Shown: positions 1-6,675, counted from the first letter of the stretch. The stretch: DNA of 6,675 nt from DASQPA01 sp035644215 (GCA_035644215.1 DASQPA010000312.1:1-6675), one strand, 5' to 3'. Translations and numbers: made by a program. The notes: generated by a model not told the origin, from the sequence alone.

Positions 1-340
1 GCTCCTCGTCGCCTTCTCTTCCGTCAACAGCCTCTTCGGCGGCGCGACGTTCTGCGCCTACTCGGCGGCCAACAGTTTTCTCGACGCCTGCATCCTGCAC
101 CAGCACCAAAGTGGCCGCCGGGCTTATGGCTTCAACTGGGCGATGTGGGACGACCTCGGCATGAGCCGCGGCACCCCGGCCTTCGCGCGCGACGCCGCCC
201 ACGCCGCCGGCTACCACATCCTGTCGCCCGAGCGCGGTTTCTACTCGCTGCTCGCCGGTCTGGAGCGTGCTGAGACCCAGCTCGTCGTCGGCCTGGACAG
301 CGACAATCGCCACCTCCGCCATCACGTCCTCGCCACCGCG
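1..340 (+). other. Ketoreductase domain, C-terminal part
   Basis: The frame from base 2 reads FSSVNSLFGG, then CAYSAANSFLDA, then NWAMWDDLGM. This is the C-terminal catalytic part of a PKS/NRPS-type short-chain dehydrogenase KR, with the serine, the tyrosine of YSAAN and the downstream asparagine present, so the visible active site looks intact. The NADPH-binding Rossmann motif and the LDD loop that help predict stereochemistry lie before the window. The residue eight before the tyrosine is Phe, not the Trp typical of A-type KRs, which weakly argues against A-type. The KR ends near the GLDSDN segment around 290-310. Confidence 0.9.
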
Positions 341-2272
341 TGCGAGCGCCAAAACCTGACCGCCTTCTTCACCGGGCCGGCAGAGACCAGCCACCTGCAA
401 GAGTTGGCGGTGCGGGACCGTTTCGGCAGCCCGAGCGCCTGCCAGCTGCACCGCTTGGCCGAGATGCCGCGAACCGCCGCCGGCGAAATCGACCGCGAGC
501 GGCTGATCGCCCTGGGCGACAGGGCACGGATGGCCGGCCCCGCAGAGCGAGTGGCGCCGCGGACCGAGATCGAGCGCCAGCTGGCCGAGATCTGGCAGCA
601 GGTCCTGGGGACCGGCTCACCGGTGGGCATCGACGACAATTTCTTCCAGCTGGGAGGCGATTCGATCCTGAGCATTCAGATCCTCGCCCGTGCCGCCGAG
701 AGAGGACTGCACCTCACCCCCAAGCAGATCTTCCAGCACCCGACGATCGCCGAGCTGGCGGCAGAGGTCGAGGTCCCGACGATCGACTCGCACCCTAGCC
801 CGGGGATGACGGCGGTCGACTTCACAGCCCAGGAGCTCGCCGGCTTCAAGGACCGGCTGCTGGACGCCGGCATCGCCACGGAGCCGATCGAGTCCGCCTA
901 CCCGCTCTCGCCGATGCAGCACGGCATGCTCTTCCTCGCCCGCCAGGCGCCCGTTGCGGCAATCTATTTCGAACAGTTCTACGCCACCTTCCGCGGCGCG
1001 TTCGATCCCCCAACTTTCGGACGCGCCTGGCAGCGGGTCGTCGACCGCCATCCCGAGCTGCGCACCGCCTTCGTCTGGAGCGGGCTGGCCGAGCCACTGC
1101 AGGTCGTCCACCGGAGCTCCGAGCTGCCGCTCGAGCAACTGGCCTGGCTCGACGCGAGCCCTGCCGAGCAGGAGCTGCGCTTCGCCGAATACCTGGCGAC
1201 GGAGCTCCAACGCGGCTGCGAGCTGTCGCGGCCGCCACTCCTGCGCCTCGGCCTGATTCAACTGTCGGCGGATACCTGGCGCTTCGTCTGGGGCGTCCAC
1301 CACCTCTTGGTCGACGGCTGGTCCGCGCCCCTCGTGCTCCAGGAGGTCTTCACCGTCTATACGGCGCTGCGCCTTGGGCAGGAGCCGCCGGCAAGCCCGC
1401 CGCGCCCCTCCTACCGCTCTTACATCGCCTGGCTCCGGCAACAGGACAGGTCCCGCGCCGAAGCCTTCTGTCGTCGGCAGCTCACCGGCTTCACAGCTCC
1501 CACCCCCCTGGGCATCGATCGGTCGCCGGGCGCCGTGCCGGAGCAGGAACGGCGCGGCGAGCGGCGGGCGCAGCTCGGCGCGGCCACCAGCCACGCGCTG
1601 CGCGAGCTGGCGCGCCAGAACGGGCTGACCCTCAATACCCTGATGCAGGGCGCCTGGGCCCTGCTCCTCGCCAGCTACAGCGGCACCGACGACGTGGTCT
1701 TCGGTACCACCGTGTCCGGGCGTCCGCCCGAGCTCCCAGGGGTGGAGTCGATGTTGGGGATGCTGATCAATACCCTGCCCTTGAGGGTGCGAATCGAGCC
1801 CGACCAGCCACTCCTCACCTGGTTTGCCGAGCTGCAGGCGGCGCAGGTCGAGGCGCGTGAGCACGAGCACACACCGCTGGTCGACGTACAGGGCTGGAGT
1901 GCCGTACCGCGCGGCCAGCCACTCTTTGAAAGCCTGCTGGTGTTCGAGAACGCGCCGTTCGACGACTCTCTGGCCCAGACGCTCGGCGAGGTCGAGATCT
2001 CCCGTGCCGGCTTCTCTTCCGAGCGCGCGAGCTACCCCCTCGCCTGGATCGTCAGCCCCTCCGAGGAGATTCTCATCATGGCCTTCTACGACCGGGCACG
2101 GATTGCCGACGAGGTGGTCGCCCAGGTGCTCGAACACTGGCAGGCCCTGCTGCGGGACGTCGTCACCCATCCCGCAGGAAAGCTCGGCGAGATGAGCGTG
2201 ATCGCGACCGTGGAACAAGAGACCCTCTCCCAGTTGTCGACCCGGGACCAGGCCGAGGAGTTCAACTTCTGA
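1..2272 (+). CDS. NRPS (possibly hybrid) subunit, 3' part: KR end, pseudo-A tail, PCP, C domain
   Basis: This is the C-terminal part of a multidomain synthetase; the first full codon is at base 2, the stop is TGA at 2270-2272, and 756 residues are visible. An internal ATG at 143 is not the start, because the frame upstream encodes the KR active-site region. The order is KR end (residues 1 to about 113), an A-subdomain-like segment (about 117-168) with GEIDR instead of GKxDR, a PCP (about 186-255) with phosphopantetheine-site serine 221 in LGGDS, and a full C domain (about 296-737) with HHLLVDG. A short acidic tail ends in EEFNF. The protein is cytosolic and has no thioesterase or A domain after its C domain, so that C domain must use an acceptor on another protein, most simply the gene starting 26 bases downstream. 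The KR followed by an A-like tail resembles keto-acid-loading A-KR-PCP modules such as the one in aeruginosin AerA; the substrate is inference because the A core is off the window. Confidence 0.93.
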   Translation, partial: LLVAFSSVNSLFGGATFCAYSAANSFLDACILHQHQSGRRAYGFNWAMWDDLGMSRGTPAFARDAAHAAGYHILSPERGFYSLLAGLERAETQLVVGLDSDNRHLRHHVLATACERQNLTAFFTGPAETSHLQELAVRDRFGSPSACQLHRLAEMPRTAAGEIDRERLIALGDRARMAGPAERVAPRTEIERQLAEIWQQVLGTGSPVGIDDNFFQLGGDSILSIQILARAAERGLHLTPKQIFQHPTIAELAAEVEVPTIDSHPSPGMTAVDFTAQELAGFKDRLLDAGIATEPIESAYPLSPMQHGMLFLARQAPVAAIYFEQFYATFRGAFDPPTFGRAWQRVVDRHPELRTAFVWSGLAEPLQVVHRSSELPLEQLAWLDASPAEQELRFAEYLATELQRGCELSRPPLLRLGLIQLSADTWRFVWGVHHLLVDGWSAPLVLQEVFTVYTALRLGQEPPASPPRPSYRSYIAWLRQQDRSRAEAFCRRQLTGFTAPTPLGIDRSPGAVPEQERRGERRAQLGAATSHALRELARQNGLTLNTLMQGAWALLLASYSGTDDVVFGTTVSGRPPELPGVESMLGMLINTLPLRVRIEPDQPLLTWFAELQAAQVEAREHEHTPLVDVQGWSAVPRGQPLFESLLVFENAPFDDSLAQTLGEVEISRAGFSSERASYPLAWIVSPSEEILIMAFYDRARIADEVVAQVLEHWQALLRDVVTHPAGKLGEMSVIATVEQETLSQLSTRDQAEEFNF
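350..505 (+). other. A-domain C-terminal subdomain-like segment lacking the catalytic lysine
   Basis: The stretch after the KR reads LTAFFT, then RDRFGSPSACQLHRL, then MPRTAAGEIDRERL. It lines up with the A9-A10 end of NRPS adenylation domains (LxAYVV, LPxYMVPxxFVxL, LPLTxNGKVDRxxL). The A10 lysine, which contacts the acyl-adenylate, is Glu here at 485-487. Core motifs A1-A8 are absent from the visible part. A KR inserted in an A domain, followed by a non-catalytic pseudo-Asub, is known from alpha-keto-acid-activating depsipeptide synthetases. The assignment rests on motif resemblance by eye. Confidence 0.72.
557..766 (+). other. Peptidyl carrier protein domain (protein 1)
   Basis: This is a carrier domain of about 70 residues starting at PRTEIERQLAEIW. 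It has the conserved DDNFFQLGGDSILSIQI core, and the serine modified with phosphopantetheine is encoded at 662-664. The GGDS form, with Asp before Ser, is common for carriers, and the PCP of the next gene has GGHS instead. It lies between the pseudo-A tail and the C domain, so it should carry the acyl unit reduced by the KR and donate it to that C domain. Confidence 0.95.
887..2212 (+). other. Condensation domain, complete (C-terminal in protein 1)
   Basis: This full-length C domain of about 440 residues forms the amide bond between the upstream acyl-PCP and a downstream aminoacyl-PCP. Visible motifs are YPLSPMQHGMLF (C1), RHPELRTAF (C2), HHLLVDG at 1298-1318 with the catalytic second histidine (C3), VSGRPPELPG (C5 region), MLINTLPLRV (C6) and the C7 region near HEHTPLVDVQGW. 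It is not an epimerisation domain. No A domain follows in the same protein, so it must work across a protein interface. The donor/acceptor subtype (LCL, DCL or hybrid) is not assigned. Confidence 0.94.
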
Positions 2273-2286
2273 CAGCCCAAGCGGCT

Positions 2287-2290
2287 GGAG
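2287..2290 (+). promoter_or_regulatory. Ribosome binding site for the second gene
   Basis: GGAG lies 8 bases before the ATG at 2299 in the 26-base gap after the first gene's stop, which is good Shine-Dalgarno spacing. It decides the start: an in-frame GTG at 2290 overlaps this site and has no comparable purine-rich motif of its own upstream. The gap has no room for a promoter plus terminator, so the genes are most likely cotranscribed. Confidence 0.65.
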
Positions 2291-2298
2291 TGAACAGG

Positions 2299-5200
2299 AT
2301 GTGCGCAGCGAGCTCAGAAGTACTCATTTTCGGACGGCAGCTGAAGGAAGAACGGGACTACTGGGTCGAGCGACTCCAGGGTGAACGTGCTCCCGTCAGC
2401 CTGCCCGTCGATCACCCGCGACCGGCGGGCCGTCCGGCGCGGGACGCGACGGTCGCCGTGGACCTCCCGGACGACCTCTTCCGCAGCCTGAGCAGGCTGA
2501 CCGGCAACGGCCCCTTCCTCCTCTACACCACCCTCTGCGCGACGCTCCAGGTCTGCCTCGCGCGCTATGCGGGGAGCTCGACGATCGTCGTCGGCAGCCC
2601 GGCCCGCCGACTCGAAGGCTCCAGTCCGGCAAGCAACGCTCTCGCCATCCGCGGAGAGATCAGGGAGCAGGAGCCGTTCAGCCGACTGCTCCAAGACGTC
2701 CGTCAGGCCCTGCTCGATGCCTACGCCCGGCAGAGCTATCCGTTCCACCGTCTGCTGGCCGACCTCGGCTATGGCGCCGAAGCGCGGCAGTGCCCGCTCT
2801 TCGGCGTTGCCCTGGCGCTCCGCGACATCCATGGCGAGCTGCCCGAGGTCGGTCACGACGTCGACATCCGGTTCGCCCTCGGAGCCGATCACCTGAGCGG
2901 AGAGATCGACTTCGACCCGGCTCTCTTCGAGCGTGCGACCGTCGAGCGCTTCGCGCGGCATTACTTGAACGTCCTGCGCTCGGCTCTCGCCGATCCCCGC
3001 ACTCCCGTTGGCGACCTCGCGATGCTCGACGAGACCGACCGGGCGCTCCTCGCCGGCTGGAGCCGGGGGCCGGACCTCGCGGCCCCTCGACGCTCGGTGC
3101 ACCAGCTCATCGCCGCGCAGGCGGAGCGCACCCCGGACGCGCCAGCCGTGCTCTACGGCAACGATCGGCTGAGCTTCCGGGATCTCGACTCCGCGGCCGA
3201 TCGCCTGGCGCATCACCTGCGCCAGGTCGGCGCCACGGCCGAGTCGCGGGTTGCCATCGTGCTCCACAGCTCGCCCCAGGCGATGGTCGCCATCCTTGCC
3301 GCGCTCAAGTCCGGCGCCGCCTACGTGCCGCTCGATCCCAACCACCCCCAGGATCGCCTGGCGACGATCCTCTCCGACGTCCGCCCAGCCGCCCTGATCA
3401 CCACCTCCAACCTGCTGCCGAATCTGCCGGAGCACAAAACCCCGGTGGTGCTGGTCGACCGCGACTGCGAGGCCATCGCCGGCCAGAGGCCGCCGAGCCC
3501 GGCCGCGGACTGCGACGACACGGCGATCGCCTATGTCATCTACACCTCGGGCTCGACCGGCATGCCCAACGGCGTCATGATCTCCCATCGGGCCCTGGTG
3601 AGTCGCGCCTTCGACATGCGGCAGATCTTCGACCTCGACACCCAGACCCGCCAGCTGCAGTTCGCCTCGCTCACCTTCGACATGTCGTGTGAGGAGATCC
3701 TGGCGACCTGGATGTTCGGCGGCGCGGTCGTTCTGCTCACCCCTCAGCAGAGGCAGTCGGGGCTCGGCATCCTCGCCGAATGCGACCGGCTCGGGGTGAC
3801 CAAGATGAACATGGCCGCCTCCGTCTGGCACAACCTGGTGGACGAGGCGGTGGCCGCCGGGCGCGGCGTGCCGGGGTCGCTCAGGATCTCGGTGGCCGGC
3901 GCCGAGAGCCCGTCGCTCGAGAAGCTGCGGACCTGGAACGGCCTGGCCCGCCACCCGCTGCGTTTCTTCAATATCTACGGCCCGACGGAAGCAACGATCA
4001 TGGCGACGTTTTTCGAGGTCGCCCTGGGCACCGGAGATCTCGGCGATCTGAGCCGCCTGCCCATCGGCCGTCCGTTGCCCGACACCCGGCTCCACGTCCT
4101 GGACCCCCAGTTACGCCCCGTCCCCATCGGCGTGCCTGGCGAGCTTCACCTCGGCGGCATCGCTCTCGCCCGCGGCTATCTCAACCGACCGGACGTGACG
4201 GCGCGCAAATTCATCCCCGACCCGTGGAGCGAGGCGGCCGGGGCGCGCCTCTACAAGACGGGTGACCTGGTGCGCCACAACGCCTCGGGTCTCGTCGAGT
4301 TCCTCGGCAGGGTCGACTTCCAGGTCAAGATCCGCGGCTTCCGCATCGAGCTCGAAGAGATCGAAGCGAGCCTGCGCCAACACCAGCGGGTGCGCCGGGC
4401 CGTCGTGCTGACGCGGGAGGACACCCCTGGCGACAAGCGGCTGGTGGCCTACGTCGTTCCCTCGGGCGGTAGCGCCCTGGACGTCGAGGAGCTGCGCCAG
4501 TGGCTCTCGGGAAAGCTGCCCGAGCACATGGTGCCCAGGGTCTTCGTCGAGCTCGCCGAGATCCCCCTCCTGCCCAGCGGCAAGATCGACCGCCAGGCAC
4601 TGCCGGCTCCCGACCGCGCCGGCCACGACCGGCCGCCCTTCGTCGTCCCGCGCACCGCGACCGAAGAGTGGCTCGCCGAGGTCTGGGCCGACCTCCTCAT
4701 GGTCGACCGCATCGGCGCGACCGACAATTTCTTTCAGCTCGGCGGCCATTCCCTCCTGGTCATGCAGCTCGTGTCGCGAATCGACGAAACCTTCGACATC
4801 GAGCTGGCCATGCAGCAGGTGTTCGACCTGCCGAACCTGGCCGAGCTCGCGGCGCAGATCGAAGCTGCCAGGACGACCGGCTCCGCGGCGCCACCTCTGG
4901 CACCCGTGTCTCGCGGGCACCGTCTGCCACTTTCCTTTGCCCAGCAGCGCCTGTGGTTCATCGACCAGGTCGAGCCGGGCAATCCGTTCTACAACGTGCC
5001 CAGCGCCATACGGCTCACCGGCCACCTCGACGTCCTCGCCCTGGCAAAGAGCCTCCATGCCATCGTCAAACGCCACGAGGCGCTGCGGACGACCTTCGTG
5101 GCCGAGGACGGCCGGCCCTGGCAACGGATCCAGCCCGAGCTCATCCTCCCGCTGCCGGTGATGGACGTGAGCGGCCTGCCGGAGGGCCGGCGGGAGGCCC

Positions 5201-6675
5201 AGGTCCGTGGGCTGCTCGCCGAGGCTGCGCGGCACTCCTTCGACTTGCAGCGGGGGCCGCTGCTCCAGGCGATCCTCATCCATATCGCCGGCGACGACCA
5301 CGTCTTCGCGGTCACCGCGCATCATGTCGCCTGCGACGCCTGGTCGATCGGGATCTTCAATCACGAGCTCAGCGAGATCTATCAGGCCACTCTCGAAGGG
5401 CGGCAGCCCCGACTGCCGGAGCTGCCCCTCCAATATGCCGACTTTGCCCACTGGCAGCGCCAGGGGCAGACCGGCGCGCGCGTCGCGCAACAGGTCGCGT
5501 ACTGGCGGGAACGACTGCGCGGCGCGAAGTTCGACCTCAACCTGCCCACCGACCGGCCGCGGCCGGCGGTGCCGAGCTTCTCGGGTGCCTTCCATCTCCT
5601 GTCCCTGTCGCCGGCGCTGACCGCGGCCATCGGGCACCTCAGCCGGGAGCGCGGCATGACGATCTTCGTGCCGCTCCTCACCGCCTTCGTCGCGCTCCTC
5701 CACCGCTACTCCGGCCAGGAGGACCTGGTGGTGGGCTCTCTCTCCGCCGGCCGCAATCACACCCAGATCGAGCACCTGATCGGATTTTTCGTCAACACCA
5801 TGATCCTGCGGGTGGAGATCGACGGCGATCCCGGCTTTCCGGCCCTGCTCGACCAGGTGCGCGAGGTCACTCTGGGTGCCTTGTCCCATCAGGATCTGCC
5901 TTTCGAACGGGTGGTCGAGGAGCTCAACGTCGCGCGCGACCTCAGCCGGCAGCCGCTCTTCCAGGTGATGTTCGCCCTGCAGAACGCTGCGGTCGAGCCT
6001 CTCGACCTGCCCGGGCTTGCACTGCGGCCGGCCAGAATGCAAACCAGCTCTGCAAGGTTCGACCTCACCCTCACCCTGACGGAGAGCGAGGGCCGGCTGA
6101 TCGGCGGCGTGGAGCACAGCACCGAGCTGTTCGACGCGGCGACCATCGACCGCTTCGCCAGTCACCTGACCCGTCTGCTCGCGGGCATGACCCGAGACCC
6201 CGAATGCCGCATCTCGGATCTCCCGCTGCTCTCGGCCGCGGAGCGCCAGCAGCTGGTCGAGGACTGGAACGATACCCGGGTCGAGCTGCCACAGACCTCG
6301 ATCCATGCCTGTTTCGCGGCCCAGGCGGCGCGCACGCCGACTGCGGCGGCGGTGATCGCGACCGAGGAGACCTTGAGCTATGCGGAGCTCAACACCCGGG
6401 CGAACCGGCTGGCTCACGGCCTGCTCCGCCTGGGGATCGGTGGCGAAGACCGGGTGGGGATCTGCCTGGAACGCTCGGCGGCGATGGTGGTCGCGGAGCT
6501 GGCGGTGCTCAAGGCCGGGGGCGCCTACGTGCCGCTCGATCCCGGCTATCCGCGCGAACGGCTGGATTTCATGCTGGACGACGCCGGGATCTCGGCTCTC
6601 GTCCTGGCACCGGGATCTCCGCTGTCGTCCGGCGCGATCCCGAGTCTCACCGTCGACTCCGGCGGCCACCTCCAG
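2299..6675 (+). CDS. NRPS subunit, 5' part: half C, A, PCP, C, partial A
   Basis: One unbroken frame of 1459 codons runs from ATG 2299 to the window edge with no stop, so the gene is incomplete at its 3' end. The domain order is truncated C (about residues 21-254), complete A (266-769), PCP (785-855, carrier serine 818), complete C (875 to about 1320) and the first part of another A domain (from about 1334, motifs A1 and A2 only). The protein is a cytosolic multimodular synthetase: it activates an amino acid as its adenylate, tethers it to the PCP, and passes the growing chain to a second module. It starts 26 bases after a gene ending in a full C domain, so its first A-PCP is the likely acceptor for that C domain. 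No epimerisation, methyltransferase or thioesterase domain is visible. The start is set by the GGAG at 2287-2290. The frame is certain; the substrates are not. Confidence 0.95.
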   Translation, partial: MCAASSEVLIFGRQLKEERDYWVERLQGERAPVSLPVDHPRPAGRPARDATVAVDLPDDLFRSLSRLTGNGPFLLYTTLCATLQVCLARYAGSSTIVVGSPARRLEGSSPASNALAIRGEIREQEPFSRLLQDVRQALLDAYARQSYPFHRLLADLGYGAEARQCPLFGVALALRDIHGELPEVGHDVDIRFALGADHLSGEIDFDPALFERATVERFARHYLNVLRSALADPRTPVGDLAMLDETDRALLAGWSRGPDLAAPRRSVHQLIAAQAERTPDAPAVLYGNDRLSFRDLDSAADRLAHHLRQVGATAESRVAIVLHSSPQAMVAILAALKSGAAYVPLDPNHPQDRLATILSDVRPAALITTSNLLPNLPEHKTPVVLVDRDCEAIAGQRPPSPAADCDDTAIAYVIYTSGSTGMPNGVMISHRALVSRAFDMRQIFDLDTQTRQLQFASLTFDMSCEEILATWMFGGAVVLLTPQQRQSGLGILAECDRLGVTKMNMAASVWHNLVDEAVAAGRGVPGSLRISVAGAESPSLEKLRTWNGLARHPLRFFNIYGPTEATIMATFFEVALGTGDLGDLSRLPIGRPLPDTRLHVLDPQLRPVPIGVPGELHLGGIALARGYLNRPDVTARKFIPDPWSEAAGARLYKTGDLVRHNASGLVEFLGRVDFQVKIRGFRIELEEIEASLRQHQRVRRAVVLTREDTPGDKRLVAYVVPSGGSALDVEELRQWLSGKLPEHMVPRVFVELAEIPLLPSGKIDRQALPAPDRAGHDRPPFVVPRTATEEWLAEVWADLLMVDRIGATDNFFQLGGHSLLVMQLVSRIDETFDIELAMQQVFDLPNLAELAAQIEAARTTGSAAPPLAPVSRGHRLPLSFAQQRLWFIDQVEPGNPFYNVPSAIRLTGHLDVLALAKSLHAIVKRHEALRTTFVAEDGRPWQRIQPELILPLPVMDVSGLPEGRREAQVRGLLAEAARHSFDLQRGPLLQAILIHIAGDDHVFAVTAHHVACDAWSIGIFNHELSEIYQATLEGRQPRLPELPLQYADFAHWQRQGQTGARVAQQVAYWRERLRGAKFDLNLPTDRPRPAVPSFSGAFHLLSLSPALTAAIGHLSRERGMTIFVPLLTAFVALLHRYSGQEDLVVGSLSAGRNHTQIEHLIGFFVNTMILRVEIDGDPGFPALLDQVREVTLGALSHQDLPFERVVEELNVARDLSRQPLFQVMFALQNAAVEPLDLPGLALRPARMQTSSARFDLTLTLTESEGRLIGGVEHSTELFDAATIDRFASHLTRLLAGMTRDPECRISDLPLLSAAERQQLVEDWNDTRVELPQTSIHACFAAQAARTPTAAAVIATEETLSYAELNTRANRLAHGLLRLGIGGEDRVGICLERSAAMVVAELAVLKAGGAYVPLDPGYPRERLDFMLDDAGISALVLAPGSPLSSGAIPSLTVDSGGHLQ
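2359..3060 (+). other. Truncated condensation domain (C-terminal half only)
   Basis: The protein opens about 20 residues before a YWVERLQG segment, which corresponds to the middle of a C domain, and continues with LPVDHPRP, LARYAGSSTIVVGSP (C5-like), a degenerate C6 region (SNALAIRGE where IGFFVNTLVLR is usual), RQSYPFHRLL (C7-like) and CPLFGVALAL. Motifs C1-C3, including the catalytic HHxxxDG, are missing. The missing half is not encoded just upstream in any frame, because that DNA encodes the C-terminal half of protein 1's own C domain. It cannot catalyse condensation alone. It may serve as a structural platform for the A domain or as a docking element, or be a relic of module rearrangement. 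Confidence 0.85.
3094..4605 (+). other. Adenylation domain 1 of protein 2, complete
   Basis: All ten core motifs can be followed: A1 LSFRDL, A2 LKSGAAYVPLD, A3 YTSGSTGMPNG, A4 TFDMS, A5 NIYGPTE, A6 GELHLGG with ARGYL, A7 LYKTGDL, A8 GRVDFQVKIRG, A9 LPEHMVP and A10 SGKIDR with catalytic lysine 762. It uses ATP to activate one amino acid. Hand alignment to GrsA gives the ten specificity positions as D M E S S A I I M K. The leading Asp, which pairs with the amino group, indicates an alpha-amino acid. I do not recognise the rest of the code, so no substrate is proposed. The A3 motif has Asn at residue 424 where Lys is usual. Confidence 0.93.
4651..4865 (+). other. Peptidyl carrier protein domain (protein 2)
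   Basis: This carrier domain runs from RTATEEWLAEVW through TDNFFQLGGHSLLVMQLV, with the phosphopantetheine serine at 4750-4752 (residue 818). The helix after the serine continues to the QVFDLPNLAELAAQI segment, the usual end of a PCP. It carries the amino acid activated by the preceding A domain. It should first act as acceptor for the C domain of protein 1, then as donor for the C domain that follows it. Confidence 0.96.
4921..6258 (+). other. Condensation domain, complete (LCL-like)
   Basis: This full C domain opens with LPLSFAQQRLWFIDQ, the signature of C domains joining two L-configured residues, and continues with RHEALRTTF (C2), HHVACDA (C3, 5320-5340), LQYADFAHWQ (C4), RYSGQEDLVVGS (C5), IGFFVNTMILRV (C6), HQDLPFERVVEEL (C7) and SRQPLFQVMF. 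The two histidines and the Asp of C3 are present, but the usual Gly is Ala (residue 1014). No epimerisation domain precedes it, in line with an L-residue donor. The LCL subtype is inferred from motif style. Confidence 0.93.
6298..6675 (+). other. Adenylation domain 2 of protein 2, N-terminal fragment
   Basis: This is the first part of a second A domain, cut by the window edge. A1 is LSYAEL (from 6373) and A2 is LKAGGAYVPLD (from 6508), followed by YPRERLDFMLDDA. The ATP-binding loop and all specificity positions lie beyond the window, so its substrate cannot be read. With the preceding C domain it forms a normal elongation module. Confidence 0.93.

Noticed and set aside
143..145. ATG at 143 as the start of the first gene
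   Set aside because: The same frame is open back to base 2 and encodes the KR serine and YSAAN active-site residues, so this ATG is internal.
617..2218. Long minus-strand open frame opposite the C domain of protein 1
   Set aside because: It lies antisense to a frame with clear PCP and C motifs; its translation is low-complexity, rich in Gly, Arg and Glu, with no recognisable domain. It is a side effect of high GC at third codon positions.
2790..3692. Plus-strand 300-codon open frame overlapping the second gene
   Set aside because: It is out of frame with the A domain and gives an Arg/Pro/Ser-rich translation without motifs; the real frame carries A1-A4.
2314..4095. Minus-strand open frame of 593 codons
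   Set aside because: It is antisense to the half C and A domains, whose motifs are unambiguous on the plus strand. The translation has no domain signature.
3318..6543. Exact 22-base repeat at 3318-3339 and 6522-6543
   Set aside because: Both copies encode the conserved AYVPLDP part of the A2 motif in two A domains of the same gene. Shared protein motif and codon bias explain it, so it is not a mobile or regulatory repeat.
4111..6669. Minus-strand open frame of 852 codons, the longest closed frame in the window
   Set aside because: It mirrors the A10-PCP-C-A coding region on the plus strand. The protein is a run of His, Arg, Gly and Glu with no family match, so it is a coding shadow.

Overview
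The window is a stretch of a modular nonribosomal peptide synthetase (NRPS) assembly line. It holds two plus-strand genes, both cut by the window edges and separated by 26 bases. The DNA is strongly GC-rich, with G or C dominating third codon positions, which also produces long meaningless open frames on the other strand. This fits a high-GC secondary-metabolite producer such as a myxobacterium, an acidobacterium or a related Gram-negative lineage. The sequence does not settle the taxon.

Region 1 (1-2272) is the 3' part of a gene that begins before the window. The reading frame is already open at base 2. In order it encodes the C-terminal end of a ketoreductase (KR), a short segment resembling the C-terminal subdomain of an adenylation (A) domain but with the catalytic lysine replaced by glutamate, a peptidyl carrier protein (PCP), and a complete condensation (C) domain, followed by a stop. 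KR followed by an A-like tail and a PCP is the layout of A-KR-PCP modules that load an alpha-keto acid and reduce it to a hydroxy acid. If that reading is right, this part of the product carries an alpha-hydroxy acyl unit. The A core that would prove it lies upstream of the window.

Region 2 (2273-2298) is the intergenic gap, with a Shine-Dalgarno-like GGAG 8 bases before an ATG. Region 3 (2299-6675) is one uninterrupted frame of 1459 codons running off the right edge. It encodes a truncated C domain (C-terminal half only), a complete A domain, a PCP, a complete C domain of LCL-like sequence, and the start of a second A domain.

The two proteins probably work in series. The PCP and C domain ending protein 1 would condense their acyl chain with the amino acid loaded by the first A-PCP of protein 2. 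The internal C domain of protein 2 then extends the chain with the residue chosen by the second, incomplete A domain. The most notable points are the KR/pseudo-A-tail module, the full C domain facing a half C domain across the gene boundary, an unrecognised A-domain specificity code, and two departures from core motifs (Asn for Lys in A3, Ala for Gly in the C-domain HHxxxDG motif).
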